Origin: Bifidobacterium [indicum] DSM 20214 = LMG 11587
Lineage (GTDB): Bacteria; Actinomycetota; Actinomycetes; Actinomycetales; Bifidobacteriaceae
Direction: 5' to 3'
Assembly (NCBI RefSeq): GCF_000706765.1
Contig: NZ_CP006018.1
Coordinates: 1,426,001 to 1,490,000 of the forward strand
DNA length: 64,000 nucleotides
Part shown: positions 53,522-62,651 of the stretch, in pieces
How positions within the stretch are numbered: position 1 is the stretch's first letter
How the letters are laid out: the number at the start of each line of letters is the position of its first letter
Notes under the pieces: generated by a model
Told to the model about the DNA's origin: nothing
Database searches by the model: none
What the model saw: only the letters and a program-made list of their open reading frames with translations
Translations under genes and position numbers: made by a program

Positions 53522-54655
53522 TCAGATAAGGACCAGGGAATCCCGGTGGACCAAGGGGTGGGCGAAATGCGCCCCCTGCCTTCTTCGAAGGTCCGCTGTG
53601 GTCATGCCCAGCATCTCCTCCGCCTCCTCGGAGTCGTATCCTGAGAGCCCCTTTGCCAGCCGGGTACCGGACCGGTCCCATATCCAGACCGGGTCGCCGG
53701 CCGAAAAACCGCCTCTGATACTGACCGTTCCCGCTGCCAGGAGACTGGCACGACCACCACGAATTGCCTCGGCCGCGCCCGCATCCACCACATACCCCCC
53801 CTGAGGGAGGGATGCGTACTTAATCCAGAGTCTGTTCGAAGACCCCCGTCGATGTATCGGAGCGAAGAGGGTGCCTACACGATCCCCGGCCAGGGCCGGC
53901 CCGGCCTGGTCGGCCCTGGCCAGGACCACGGGGATTCCCGAGGAAGCGGCCATTCTGGCGGCATCCAGTTTGGTGGTCATCCCTCCTGTGCCCAGGCCCG
54001 AGGAGGACCCAGCCGCATCAACCTGATTCATGGCCTCGTCCACATCGGGGACGAATTCGATCCGTCTGGCCTCCGGATGACTCGGAGGAGCGGTATACAG
54101 CGCATCCACATCGGTCAGCAGAACCAGGGCGTCGGCACTGACGATGTTGGCGATCAACGCCGAAAGGCGGTCATTGTCACCGAATCGGATCTCGTTGCTG
54201 GCAAGAGCATCGTTTTCGTTGATTACGGGGATGACCCCCAAATCAAGCAGGCGGCAGAGGGTCCGCCGGGCGTTGCGGTATTGAACGGCCAGGGTGGTAT
54301 CGCGGGCCGTAATCAGAATCTGACCGACCTTCAGTCCCCGTCTGGCAAAGGCGGCCTCGTACCGGGCCATGAGGAGTCCCTGGCCCACCGAGGCTGTGGC
54401 CTGCTGGGTGGCCACATCATCGGGCCGCGAGCGGAAACCCAGGGGCCCGAACCCGGCTGCGATGGCTCCAGAGGTCACCAGGACCAGCCTGGCCCCATCA
54501 TTGGCGGCCGATGCCAGGGCCCCGACCAGCGCATCCAGGCGGGTGGGGTCCAGGTGCCCATCGGGGGTGGTCAAGGAGCTGGAACCCACCTTGACCACTA
54601 TCGTGCAGGCCTGGGCCACCCTGGCCCGGATTTCATCCTGACTGGGCGCGGCCAT
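53522..54655 (-). CDS. proB: Glutamate 5-kinase
   Basis: The 377-residue protein performs the first step of proline synthesis. The kinase domain carries IVVKVGSSSLTTPDGHLD, VTSGAIAAGFGPLGF, NENDALASNEIRFGDNDRLSALIA and GGMTTKLDAARMA. A PUA domain follows at the C-terminus (about 285-370). The gene is six bases after obg and probably co-transcribed with it. proA is not adjacent. Confidence 0.96.
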   Translation of the reverse strand: MAAPSQDEIRARVAQACTIVVKVGSSSLTTPDGHLDPTRLDALVGALASAANDGARLVLVTSGAIAAGFGPLGFRSRPDDVATQQATASVGQGLLMARYEAAFARRGLKVGQILITARDTTLAVQYRNARRTLCRLLDLGVIPVINENDALASNEIRFGDNDRLSALIANIVSADALVLLTDVDALYTAPPSHPEARRIEFVPDVDEAMNQVDAAGSSSGLGTGGMTTKLDAARMAASSGIPVVLARADQAGPALAGDRVGTLFAPIHRRGSSNRLWIKYASLPQGGYVVDAGAAEAIRGGRASLLAAGTVSIRGGFSAGDPVWIWDRSGTRLAKGLSGYDSEEAEEMLGMTTADLRRRQGAHFAHPLVHRDSLVLI

Positions 54656-54661
54656 GGCTGC

Positions 54662-56344
54662 TCAGTCCTCTTCCTCGGCCTGGTCCGCCCGATCGTCGGC
54701 TCCAGGCCGACCCAGGAGCCCTTCCAGATCGTGGGGATCGTCGGCCACGGAGGGGTCAGCCCAGTGACCGGCCTTGCGCTCCTGATCCATCACTTCACGC
54801 ACGGCCTGGCGGGCATCCATCATCCGGTGGTACTCTTCGCGTCGCTGGCTGTTGGTCCGGCGTCGGGTGCGCCCCTCGGTCTCCTCCAGGCGAATATCCT
54901 TGCCTCGGGCGATCTGGGGAGTACCGTCCAACATCTCGGCACCGGCTGCGATGGTCGGGTCCCAATCGAAGGCCATGGCGTCATCCCCGGGTCCAATCCT
55001 GACCTCATCACCGGGCCGGGCGCCTTCACGCCGCAGTGCGTCCTCGACTCCCAGACCGGCCAGGCGGTCGGCCAGGAAGCCCACAGCCTCCTCGTTGTCG
55101 AAGTTGGTCTGACGGACCCAGCGTTCCGGCTTCTCACCACGAACCTGGAACCAGTGCTCCCCGTTGCGGTTCTGCTTCCGCTCCACGGTGAATGCACCGT
55201 TGGCGTCACCCCTGCGGCCCTTATGGGTTTCCAGGGGGCGAATGACCACCCTGGCCTCCTCCTCAGCGGCCTGGGCCTTGAGCTTGCCACGCAGGTGGGC
55301 CACCAGGGCGGCCAGGTAGTAGCCCAGTTCGTTGAGCCCTTGGTGGGAGGCGGTGGAGACCACGAAGACCTTCAACCCCATGCGCTCGAATTCAGGGCGG
55401 ACAAACTCCGCCAACTCCCGGGCCTCGGGCAGGTCGGCCTTGTTGAGAATGACCACCCGGGGGCGCTTCTCGATAGGGATAACCCCCAAGGGCAGCTCCA
55501 GCTGATCAGCGTACTTGGCAAGCTCGTCCTCCAGAGCGCGGTAGTCGCTGATCGGGTCCCTGTCCGACTCCAGGGTGGCGCAGTCAATCACATGGGCGAT
55601 GATCTCGGTTCGCTCAATGTGGCGAAGGAACTCCAGGCCCAGACCCTTGCCCTGCGAGGCACCGGGTATCAGCCCGGGAACATCGGCCATGGTGAAACGC
55701 TCATCCCCGGCCTGGACCACACCCAGATTGGGAACCAGGGTGGTGAAGGGGTAATCGGCGATTTTGGGCTTTGCCGAGCTCATGGCTGCCACCAGGCTGG
55801 ACTTGCCGGCACTGGGGAAGCCCACCAGGGCCACATCCGCTATCGACTTGAGTTCCAGGACCAGGTCCCTGTCCTGACCAGGTTCACCCAGGAGGGCGAA
55901 TCCGGGTGCGCGCCGGGCCTTATTGGCGAGTGACCGATTACCCAGGCCGCCGATGCCGCCCTGGGCGGCAACGAACCGGTCTCCCGGATGATTCAGGTCG
56001 GCCAGTCGTTTGCCGGGAAGTTTGGTTTCACCCTCGCGTCCTTCGGCGGTGAACACCACCGTGCCCACCGGAACCGGCAGAATCAGGTCCTGGCCACGGC
56101 TGCCGTCCTTGTCGCCGCCGAGACCCATGGTGCCCGAGTCGGCCTTGCGGTGGGGAAGGAAGCGGTAGTCCAAAAGGCTGGTGGCATTGGTATCGGCCTC
56201 CAGAATGACCGATCCACCATGCCCGCCGTCGCCACCGTCAGGTCCCGCCAGTGGCTTGTACTTCTCACGACGTATGGAGGACGCCCCATTCCCGCCGTCG
56301 CCACCCTTGACATGGACGGTGACACGATCCACGAATGCACTCAT
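54662..56344 (-). CDS. obg: GTPase Obg (CgtA)
   Basis: This is a 560-residue protein. The N-terminal Obg domain is glycine-rich ([41 protein letters not shown]). The GTPase domain has G1 [11 protein letters not shown]3 [10 protein letters not shown] and G4 [10 protein letters not shown]-terminal OCT domain ([29 protein letters not shown]) is followed by an about 100-residue basic-acidic tail. It acts in ribosome assembly and stress control. It follows rpmA and rplU, the conserved order. Confidence 0.97.
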   Translation of the reverse strand: MSAFVDRVTVHVKGGDGGNGASSIRREKYKPLAGPDGGDGGHGGSVILEADTNATSLLDYRFLPHRKADSGTMGLGGDKDGSRGQDLILPVPVGTVVFTAEGREGETKLPGKRLADLNHPGDRFVAAQGGIGGLGNRSLANKARRAPGFALLGEPGQDRDLVLELKSIADVALVGFPSAGKSSLVAAMSSAKPKIADYPFTTLVPNLGVVQAGDERFTMADVPGLIPGASQGKGLGLEFLRHIERTEIIAHVIDCATLESDRDPISDYRALEDELAKYADQLELPLGVIPIEKRPRVVILNKADLPEARELAEFVRPEFERMGLKVFVVSTASHQGLNELGYYLAALVAHLRGKLKAQAAEEEARVVIRPLETHKGRRGDANGAFTVERKQNRNGEHWFQVRGEKPERWVRQTNFDNEEAVGFLADRLAGLGVEDALRREGARPGDEVRIGPGDDAMAFDWDPTIAAGAEMLDGTPQIARGKDIRLEETEGRTRRRTNSQRREEYHRMMDARQAVREVMDQERKAGHWADPSVADDPHDLEGLLGRPGADDRADQAEEED

Positions 56345-56394
56345 TCCAACCAACCTCTATGCTCTCCGACCAAGCGGTCGCCGTCCGAATAATG

Positions 56395-56424
56395 AAAAAA
56401 GCCGCGTCCTTACCGGGCGCGGCT
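56395..56424 (-). terminator. Terminator of rplU-rpmA
   Basis: On the minus strand, AGCCGCG pairs with CGCGGCT and is followed by six T. It lies between rpmA and obg, so obg may have its own promoter or be expressed by read-through. Confidence 0.93.
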
Positions 56425-56441
56425 GAAGTCTTGAAGCCAGC

Positions 56442-56693
56442 TCAGGCCGTGACGACGTCAACGACCTTGCGGTCACGACGCTCGGCAAACCTGACCTCGC
56501 CATCCACCAGTGCGAAGAGGGTGTGGTCCTTGCCCAGACCCACATTCTGACCGGGGTGGAACTTGGTGCCACGCTGACGGACGATGATGTTGCCCGCCAC
56601 GACGGCCTCGCCGCCGAACTTCTTGACACCCAGGTACTGAGGATTCGAATCGCGCCCGTTCCGAGAGCTGGACGCGCCCTTCTTATGTGCCAT
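56442..56693 (-). CDS. rpmA: 50S ribosomal protein L27
   Basis: The 83-residue protein reads [28 protein letters not shown], the L27 signature, then [35 protein letters not shown]. It contacts tRNA in the peptidyl-transferase centre. The N-terminus has no Firmicute-type cleavable extension. It follows rplU by about 35 bases. Confidence 0.98.
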   Translation of the reverse strand: MAHKKGASSSRNGRDSNPQYLGVKKFGGEAVVAGNIIVRQRGTKFHPGQNVGLGKDHTLFALVDGEVRFAERRDRKVVDVVTA

Positions 56694-56727
56694 GTCTGGA
56701 TTCCTTTCCTAAGCTCTTCGACCCTAA

Positions 56728-57036
56728 TCAGGCAATGGCCGTGATCTTGACCACGGACAGCTTCTGACGGTGACCCTTGCGGCGTGCAACACCGGTCTTG
56801 TTCTTGAACTTCTGAATGTTGATCTTGGGGCCCTTGGCCTCATCGTCCACAATCTCGCCCTTGACGGAGATCTTGGCCAGATCCTTGGCGGCCATGGTCA
56901 CCTTGGCTCCATCGACGACCAGCGCGACCGGGAACTCGACCGACTCGCCCTTCTTGGCGCCCAGACGGTTGACCTCGATCAGGTCACCGACCTGGACCTT
57001 CTCCTGATGGCCTCCGGCCTTCACAATCGCGTACAT
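56728..57036 (-). CDS. rplU: 50S ribosomal protein L21
   Basis: The 102-residue protein reads [25 protein letters not shown], the L21 start, and the C-terminal [10 protein letters not shown]-like [26 protein letters not shown]. It is in the usual place before rpmA and downstream of the RNase E/G gene, as in many bacteria. Confidence 0.98.
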   Translation of the reverse strand: MYAIVKAGGHQEKVQVGDLIEVNRLGAKKGESVEFPVALVVDGAKVTMAAKDLAKISVKGEIVDDEAKGPKINIQKFKNKTGVARRKGHRQKLSVVKITAIA

Positions 57037-57166
57037 AACCCTACCTTGCCTGTTTGTCTAAAGCTGAGCGTGCCCGCAACCTCAGTCCGAACACCAGCTA
57101 ACTACTATATAATCAAACACTCTGCATCGTCAAATGCGTTCACCCGATCGCAAAACGGGTTTCAGC

Positions 57167-59989
57167 TTACGACTCCTTGTCGACATCCAGCGGATTCGTG
57201 GCCTCCATCTCGTCATCGTCCTGCACGTCCTCGTCTGCAGCGGCCTGGGCGGCTGCCGCGATCCTGGCCAGCTTGGCCTTGACAGCGGGGGTGGAACCGG
57301 TGGTCGTGCTCTCCTTGGCCGGCGCATTGTGGCTGTGCTTATTGGTCTTGACGAAGGGATCCCCGCCCTTGACGGCATAGGGGTCGTCGTAGGAGGCGGA
57401 GATGGTCGGTTCATCATGGAGGATGAACCCGCGCCCATGGCAGGTGGGGCACTCCTCGGAGAAGGCTTCGACCAGGCCCTGGCCCACCCGCTTGCGGGTC
57501 ATCTGGACCAGACCCAGAGAGGTGACCTCGGCCACCTGGTGCTTGGTGCGATCCCGGGCCAGGCACTCCACCAGACGGCGAAGCACCAGGTCGCGGTTGG
57601 CCGGCATGACCATATCCACGTAGTCGATCATGATCATGCCGCCGATGTCGCGCAGACGCAGCTGGCGGGCAATCTCCTCGGAGGCCTCCAGGTTGCACCT
57701 GGTCACGGTCTCTTCCAAGGACTTGCCCCTGCCGATGAATCGTCCTGTGTTGACATCGATGGTGGTCATGGCCTCGGTACGGTCGATGACCAGGGAACCG
57801 CCGGAGGGCAGGTAGACCTGACGCTCCATTCCCTTGCGCAGCTGGCTGTCGATGCCCCACTTGTCGAACACGTCCTTGCCTTCATGCTCGGACGGGTCCC
57901 ACCCCACCAGTTTGTCCCTGAGATCGGGGGCCATGGTGTCCAGGTAGTTCTCGACCCGGTCATAGACCCGATCGCCCTGGACGACAAGACTGGCGAAATC
58001 ATCGTTGAAGATATCCCGCACCACACGGATGGCAACATCGGGTTCGCCCTGAAGGAGCTTGGGCCGCTTGCCGTGCAGGAACTCCTTGCGCTTGGACTCG
58101 ATCTCCTCCCACTGGCGTTGGAGGTTCTCCAGGTCCTTGGTCAGGGCCTCCTCGCTGGCACCATCGGCCGCGGTGCGGATGATGACCCCCATGTCCTTGG
58201 GGGCGATACGTGAGATGATTCCCTTCAGACGGGAGCGCTCATGGTCGGCCAGCTTACGGCTGACGCCGGTCATGCCCCCGGAGGGCACCAGGACCAGGAA
58301 ACGTCCGGCCAGGGTCACCTGGGAGGTCAGACGGGCACCCTTATGCCCGATCGGATCCTTGGTGACCTGGACCAGGACCGGATCACCGGACTTGAAGGCC
58401 AGCTCGATACGTCGAGGCTGCCCCTCCAGACGGGTGGTGTCCCAGTTGACCTCACCCGCGTAGAGAACGCCGTTGCGGGCCTGTCCGATATCGACAAAGG
58501 CCGCCTCCATGCTGGGCAGGACGTTCTGAACCCGCCCCAGGTAGACGTTGCCGACCGTGGAGACCTCCTGTATGTCGGAGACATAGTGCTCCACCAGGAT
58601 GTCGTCCTCGATGACCGAGATCTGTGTGTGCTGTTCCTTTTCACGCACCACCATGAGCCGGTTTACGCTCTCACGGCGGGCCAGGAAGTCCTGCTCCACC
58701 AGCTGGGACTGGCGCGAACGCTCACGACGGTTGTCGCGGCGGCGCTGCTTCTTGGCCTCCAGGCGGGTGGACCCCTCGATATCCGTGATTTCGTCGATGT
58801 ACTGCTGCTTGCGGGAGCGCCGCGTACCGCCGGTCTCCTCGCTTTCGGAATCGGAAGACTTGGAGCCGCGCCTCCGCCTGCGTCGACGGGTCAGCCCCCC
58901 TTCTTCCTCCTCTTCACTCTCATGGTCGCGCGAGCGGCGATTGCGACGAGAACCGGACTTCTCGGTTTCGTCCTCATGGGTGCGCTCACCCTTGCTGCGA
59001 CGACGTCGCCTGGAAGAGCGGGAGGTGACCTCCTCCTCACTCTCGTCCTCATCGTTGATGAAGGTGATGCCCTCATGGTCGAGGTCCTCCTCGATCTGCT
59101 CCACCTCATCGGCGGCACGACGCTCCTCGGCGTTAAGCCTTCGCGACCGACGGGATCCCGATTCGGAACGCTCCTCGTCCTCTGCCAGAGACTCACGGTC
59201 GATGGCATTGCGGGAGCGGCGGCTCCTGGATCTGCGGGATGACCTGGTGGGCGCCGGTTCTTCGTCATCCTCCATGACGGGCTCGTCATCGTCATCCTGC
59301 ACCACCGGAATCACCGGCTCCTGGAAGAGGAGGGAGGTCATGGGCCGGGCCGGTGCCGACTGGGACGAACCGGAACGAGACGAACGGGACCGGGACCTGG
59401 TCGACCTGGACTTGCGGTCCTGATCATCATCCCCCGGATCGGTACCGGTCAGGGATTCCACGGCCTCCAGAGCACGTTCCTGGCGGTCATCCCGCTCGTC
59501 TTCGACATCACGGCCAGCGCCGGAACGGCTGCGGGAACCGGATTCAGTCGATTCCGAGGCCTTGGCGCGGTTTGACCTGCGGGACCTGGTCTGCACCTTA
59601 CGGCGCCGGGAGGTAGGTGCCTCCGCGTCCTCTTCGGTCACATCCCTGTCCAAAGCCTGCGATTCACTCAGGCCCGGTTCCTGTTCCGGATCATTCCTGT
59701 GTGACCGGCGACGGGAAACGGACTCCGAACGGGTATCCCCACCATCGTCCTGGACCTTGACACGGCGACGACGCCCCTTGTCGGAGGCCGCCTCCTCATG
59801 CTCATCGGCCTCGACCTGGACGGGCACATGGGCACCGGCCGCACCGGCCACGCGCACCACGCGCCTGCCACTGCGGCGGCGCCGAGTTGTTCCCTTTTCG
59901 GCTTGAGGCTGGTCGGACGCCTGCTGACTGGTCTGCATTGAGTTTGCTGAGGAGTCTTCCTGACTGTCCTCGTTCTTGTTCCTGGGCAC
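57167..59989 (-). CDS. Ribonuclease E/G with long charged N-terminal region
   Basis: This is a 940-residue endoribonuclease. The first 430 residues are low-complexity, rich in Arg, Ser, Glu and Asp (runs such as RRRRR and EEEEE). The catalytic core follows: an S1 domain (about 465-525, VGNVYLGRVQNVLPSMEAAFVDIG), and the two catalytic aspartates in TTIDVNTGRFIG (about 750) and MIMIDYVDMVMP (about 785). The zinc-link cysteines are in EECPTCHGRGFI (about 850). It starts processing and decay of rRNA and mRNA. GTG with AAGGAG at five bases marks the start; 59938 is an alternative ATG. Confidence 0.92.
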   Translation of the reverse strand: MPRNKNEDSQEDSSANSMQTSQQASDQPQAEKGTTRRRRSGRRVVRVAGAAGAHVPVQVEADEHEEAASDKGRRRRVKVQDDGGDTRSESVSRRRSHRNDPEQEPGLSESQALDRDVTEEDAEAPTSRRRKVQTRSRRSNRAKASESTESGSRSRSGAGRDVEDERDDRQERALEAVESLTGTDPGDDDQDRKSRSTRSRSRSSRSGSSQSAPARPMTSLLFQEPVIPVVQDDDDEPVMEDDEEPAPTRSSRRSRSRRSRNAIDRESLAEDEERSESGSRRSRRLNAEERRAADEVEQIEEDLDHEGITFINDEDESEEEVTSRSSRRRRRSKGERTHEDETEKSGSRRNRRSRDHESEEEEEGGLTRRRRRRRGSKSSDSESEETGGTRRSRKQQYIDEITDIEGSTRLEAKKQRRRDNRRERSRQSQLVEQDFLARRESVNRLMVVREKEQHTQISVIEDDILVEHYVSDIQEVSTVGNVYLGRVQNVLPSMEAAFVDIGQARNGVLYAGEVNWDTTRLEGQPRRIELAFKSGDPVLVQVTKDPIGHKGARLTSQVTLAGRFLVLVPSGGMTGVSRKLADHERSRLKGIISRIAPKDMGVIIRTAADGASEEALTKDLENLQRQWEEIESKRKEFLHGKRPKLLQGEPDVAIRVVRDIFNDDFASLVVQGDRVYDRVENYLDTMAPDLRDKLVGWDPSEHEGKDVFDKWGIDSQLRKGMERQVYLPSGGSLVIDRTEAMTTIDVNTGRFIGRGKSLEETVTRCNLEASEEIARQLRLRDIGGMIMIDYVDMVMPANRDLVLRRLVECLARDRTKHQVAEVTSLGLVQMTRKRVGQGLVEAFSEECPTCHGRGFILHDEPTISASYDDPYAVKGGDPFVKTNKHSHNAPAKESTTTGSTPAVKAKLARIAAAAQAAADEDVQDDDEMEATNPLDVDKES

Positions 59990-60233
59990 TATGCTCCTTG
60001 CGGCACGCTGACTCGAACCGCGCTCACGGCTCCGACACCCTGTCACGCCACACTCTCACTGTGGCCGCCCACCCCGGGGGTGCGCAGGTCGGTACGCCTT
60101 CGAAAAAAGTCTTCCTGGCGTGGGCGGACACCATCGCCTGCATGGATTCGGAAGGATCCAAGCAGGGGGATCAACGCCTACGCTTCAAGTGGTCAGGCAG
60201 AACCACCGCTATCTAGTATGACACAAAACTAAA

Positions 60234-61484
60234 CTAATCGCGTTCTTTGAGCCAGGAGACCAGGATTGACTCCAGTGAAACCAAATCATCGAGGGGAACC
60301 TGCTCATCGGCCTTATGGGCAAGAAGGGGGTCCCCGGCACCCAGGTTGACGGCGGGAATACCCAGGGCGGAGAACCTGGCCACATCGGTCCACCCCAGCT
60401 TGGGCCGGGGAGTTGATCCATTGGCCCCGGCAATCAGGTCCGTCAGGGAGCGGGCCCAAGGAGAAGCAAGCCCGGGACGGGCGGCCGGGGATTCGTCGCG
60501 CATCTCGATATCGAACCCCTCAAAGACCCCTCCGGTTGCCCGGTGCTCACCGTTGCCCAGTTCGGCCCCCGCAGCGGCACCCATCATCATGGCCTTGGCC
60601 TCGGCCAGACTCTTATCGGGCGCGAACCTGTAATTGACGTGAACCCGGCATGAGTCAGGTATGACGTTGGTTCCGGTCCCCCCGCTGATCATTGTGGCGT
60701 TGAGGCCTTCCCGGTAGTCCAGTCCATCCACGGTGACGGTCCGGGGCCGGTAGGACTCAAGCCTCGCCAGGATGGGGGCCGCGGCATGGATGGCATTGCT
60801 GCCCATCCACGCCCTGGCTGAGTGGGCGGCCACCCCGTGGGTTACCACGTCGAAGCGCATGGTCCCGTTGCATCCCGCTTCGATTCCGCAATTGGTCGGC
60901 TCACCGATGATGGCGAAGTCTCCTCGAACCCAGTCGGGGTGGGCGGACACCACCCTGCCCAGGCCATTCTTCTCGGCCGCCACCTCTTCATGGTCATAGA
61001 AGACCAGGGTCAGGTCGTAGTCCGGATTGTCGATTGTGGCGGCCAGGTGGAGCATGACCGCATCCGAGGCCTTCATATCTGCGGTGCCCCTCCCCCAGAG
61101 CACCCGGGAATCCGGGTGGGCTTCGGCCACGTCGGGTCTGATTTCAGAATCCCCGGGCTCCAGCCACCGCGGAGGCATATTCGCATTGATGGGGACCGTG
61201 TCCAGATGCCCGGCCATGACGATCCTGTGGTCCCTACCCAGGTCGGTCCTCGCCACTACCGTGTCTCCCAGCCTGTCGACCCGCCAACCAGGGCAGGTCG
61301 CGAGCGCGGACTGGACCGCGTCCGCCAGAGTGCCCTCCTCATCGCTGACCGAGGCCGTGGCCACCATCCGCTCCAGTATCAGGGCCAGGGCCTCTTGCCG
61401 AGGCAGGTTTGCGGTGCCGTCCAGGAGCCCCTCCACCTGTGAACCGAACTGGTGGGGTGTCTTATCCTGCGGGATCGTATTCAT
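60234..61484 (-). CDS. dapE: Succinyl-diaminopimelate desuccinylase
   Basis: The 416-residue zinc peptidase of the M20 family hydrolyses N-succinyl-diaminopimelate in lysine synthesis. Metal ligands are seen in MAGHLDTVP, LWGRGTADMKASDAVML, FYDHEEVAAEKNGLG and the C-terminal PLDDL-like QVPLDDLVSLE segment. GGTGTNVIPDSCRVHVNYRFAPDKSLAEA is the dimerisation domain. The family also includes other M20 amidohydrolases, but the actinobacterial DapE pattern is clear. No strong ribosome-binding site was seen. Confidence 0.9.
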   Translation of the reverse strand: MNTIPQDKTPHQFGSQVEGLLDGTANLPRQEALALILERMVATASVSDEEGTLADAVQSALATCPGWRVDRLGDTVVARTDLGRDHRIVMAGHLDTVPINANMPPRWLEPGDSEIRPDVAEAHPDSRVLWGRGTADMKASDAVMLHLAATIDNPDYDLTLVFYDHEEVAAEKNGLGRVVSAHPDWVRGDFAIIGEPTNCGIEAGCNGTMRFDVVTHGVAAHSARAWMGSNAIHAAAPILARLESYRPRTVTVDGLDYREGLNATMISGGTGTNVIPDSCRVHVNYRFAPDKSLAEAKAMMMGAAAGAELGNGEHRATGGVFEGFDIEMRDESPAARPGLASPWARSLTDLIAGANGSTPRPKLGWTDVARFSALGIPAVNLGAGDPLLAHKADEQVPLDDLVSLESILVSWLKERD

Positions 61485-61670
61485 ACGACCATGCTATAGG
61501 CAGATGGCTCCGAGGGCGGAATGAACTTCCAAGCCTTGGATGGCCTTTGGTCCGTGGAACATCCTGAACGAACAGGGCGCCCAGGTGGCAGAATAGGTGT
61601 GCCCGGTGGCGCAGCCTCTGCCTGCCATCGTCCGCACGACCACGATTTTGGGAGTTGGTGAAAGATAAAG

Positions 61671-62615
61671 ATGCCCGGTCTGCTCAGCGCCATGGAAGGC
61701 TTCTTCATCATCGGTGTCGTCATCGCCGTAGGCTACGTGGCGGCTCGTTTCCATATCGGAGGCCCCTCGGCTCAGATGGTGCTGAACAAGTTCTCCTTCT
61801 TCGTCTCCACCCCCTGCCTGATGTTCGCCATCCTCTCCAAACAGCGGATCAGCGTCATCTTCCATCCCAGCATCATTGTGGCCTTCTTCTCGGCGGCGGC
61901 CGTGGGACTCGTCTTCGTCATCATCAATGCCGTCTCCCTTCATATGGATGCGGCGAACACCACAATCGGAGTCCTGAATTCGCTGTACCTGAACTCCAAC
62001 AACATCGGCCTGCCGGTTGCCACCTACATCCTGGGCAATCCCACCCTGGTCGCCCCCATCCTGGTCATGCAGCAGGCCATCTTCACCCCCATCAGCCTGA
62101 CCGTGCTGGACGCGTCGACCACCGGGAGGCTCTCCCTGAAGACCATCGCCAAGCAGCCGTTGAAACAACCAATCCTGATCGGTTCTTTGGGAGGCATCCT
62201 GGTCTCGGCCATCAGTGCCGGTGTCGGGCACTACGTCATCCCCGACTTCGTTTTCAAGCCCATCGACATGATCGGCGCCTCGGCCGTCCCCATGATCCTG
62301 ATGGCCTTCGGTATGTCCCTGCGCGGCTCCAGACCATTCGGCAAGGAAACCAACCGTCGGGCCACTCTGACCGTGGTCATCCTCAAGAACCTGGTCATGC
62401 CCCTCATCGCCTTTTTCCTGGCCTGGTTCGTCATGGGCTTCCGCGGTGCCGAGCTCTACGGGTGCGTGGTTCTTGCCGCGTTGCCCACCGGTCAGAACGT
62501 CTACAACTACGCGGCCAGGTATAACGTGGGCACCACCTTTGCCCGGGACGGAATCCTGGTCAGCACGGTAACCTCGCCGGTTGTCATCGCCCTGATCGCC
62601 ATCGTTCTCGGCTAA
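61671..62615 (+). CDS. AEC-family transporter (auxin efflux carrier type)
   Basis: The 314-residue protein has about ten membrane segments in two repeated halves. FIIGVVIAVGYVAARFHIG, LNSLYLNSNNIGLPVATYILGNP (the NxxNxGxP-like segment) and ALPTGQNVYNYAARYNVG are typical of the family, which exports organic acids or other small metabolites. The substrate is unknown. It is transcribed away from dapE. Confidence 0.9.
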   Translation: MPGLLSAMEGFFIIGVVIAVGYVAARFHIGGPSAQMVLNKFSFFVSTPCLMFAILSKQRISVIFHPSIIVAFFSAAAVGLVFVIINAVSLHMDAANTTIGVLNSLYLNSNNIGLPVATYILGNPTLVAPILVMQQAIFTPISLTVLDASTTGRLSLKTIAKQPLKQPILIGSLGGILVSAISAGVGHYVIPDFVFKPIDMIGASAVPMILMAFGMSLRGSRPFGKETNRRATLTVVILKNLVMPLIAFFLAWFVMGFRGAELYGCVVLAALPTGQNVYNYAARYNVGTTFARDGILVSTVTSPVVIALIAIVLG

Positions 62616-62651
62616 GACCGACCGGGAGTCCGTAGAGGGTCCTGGACCGGT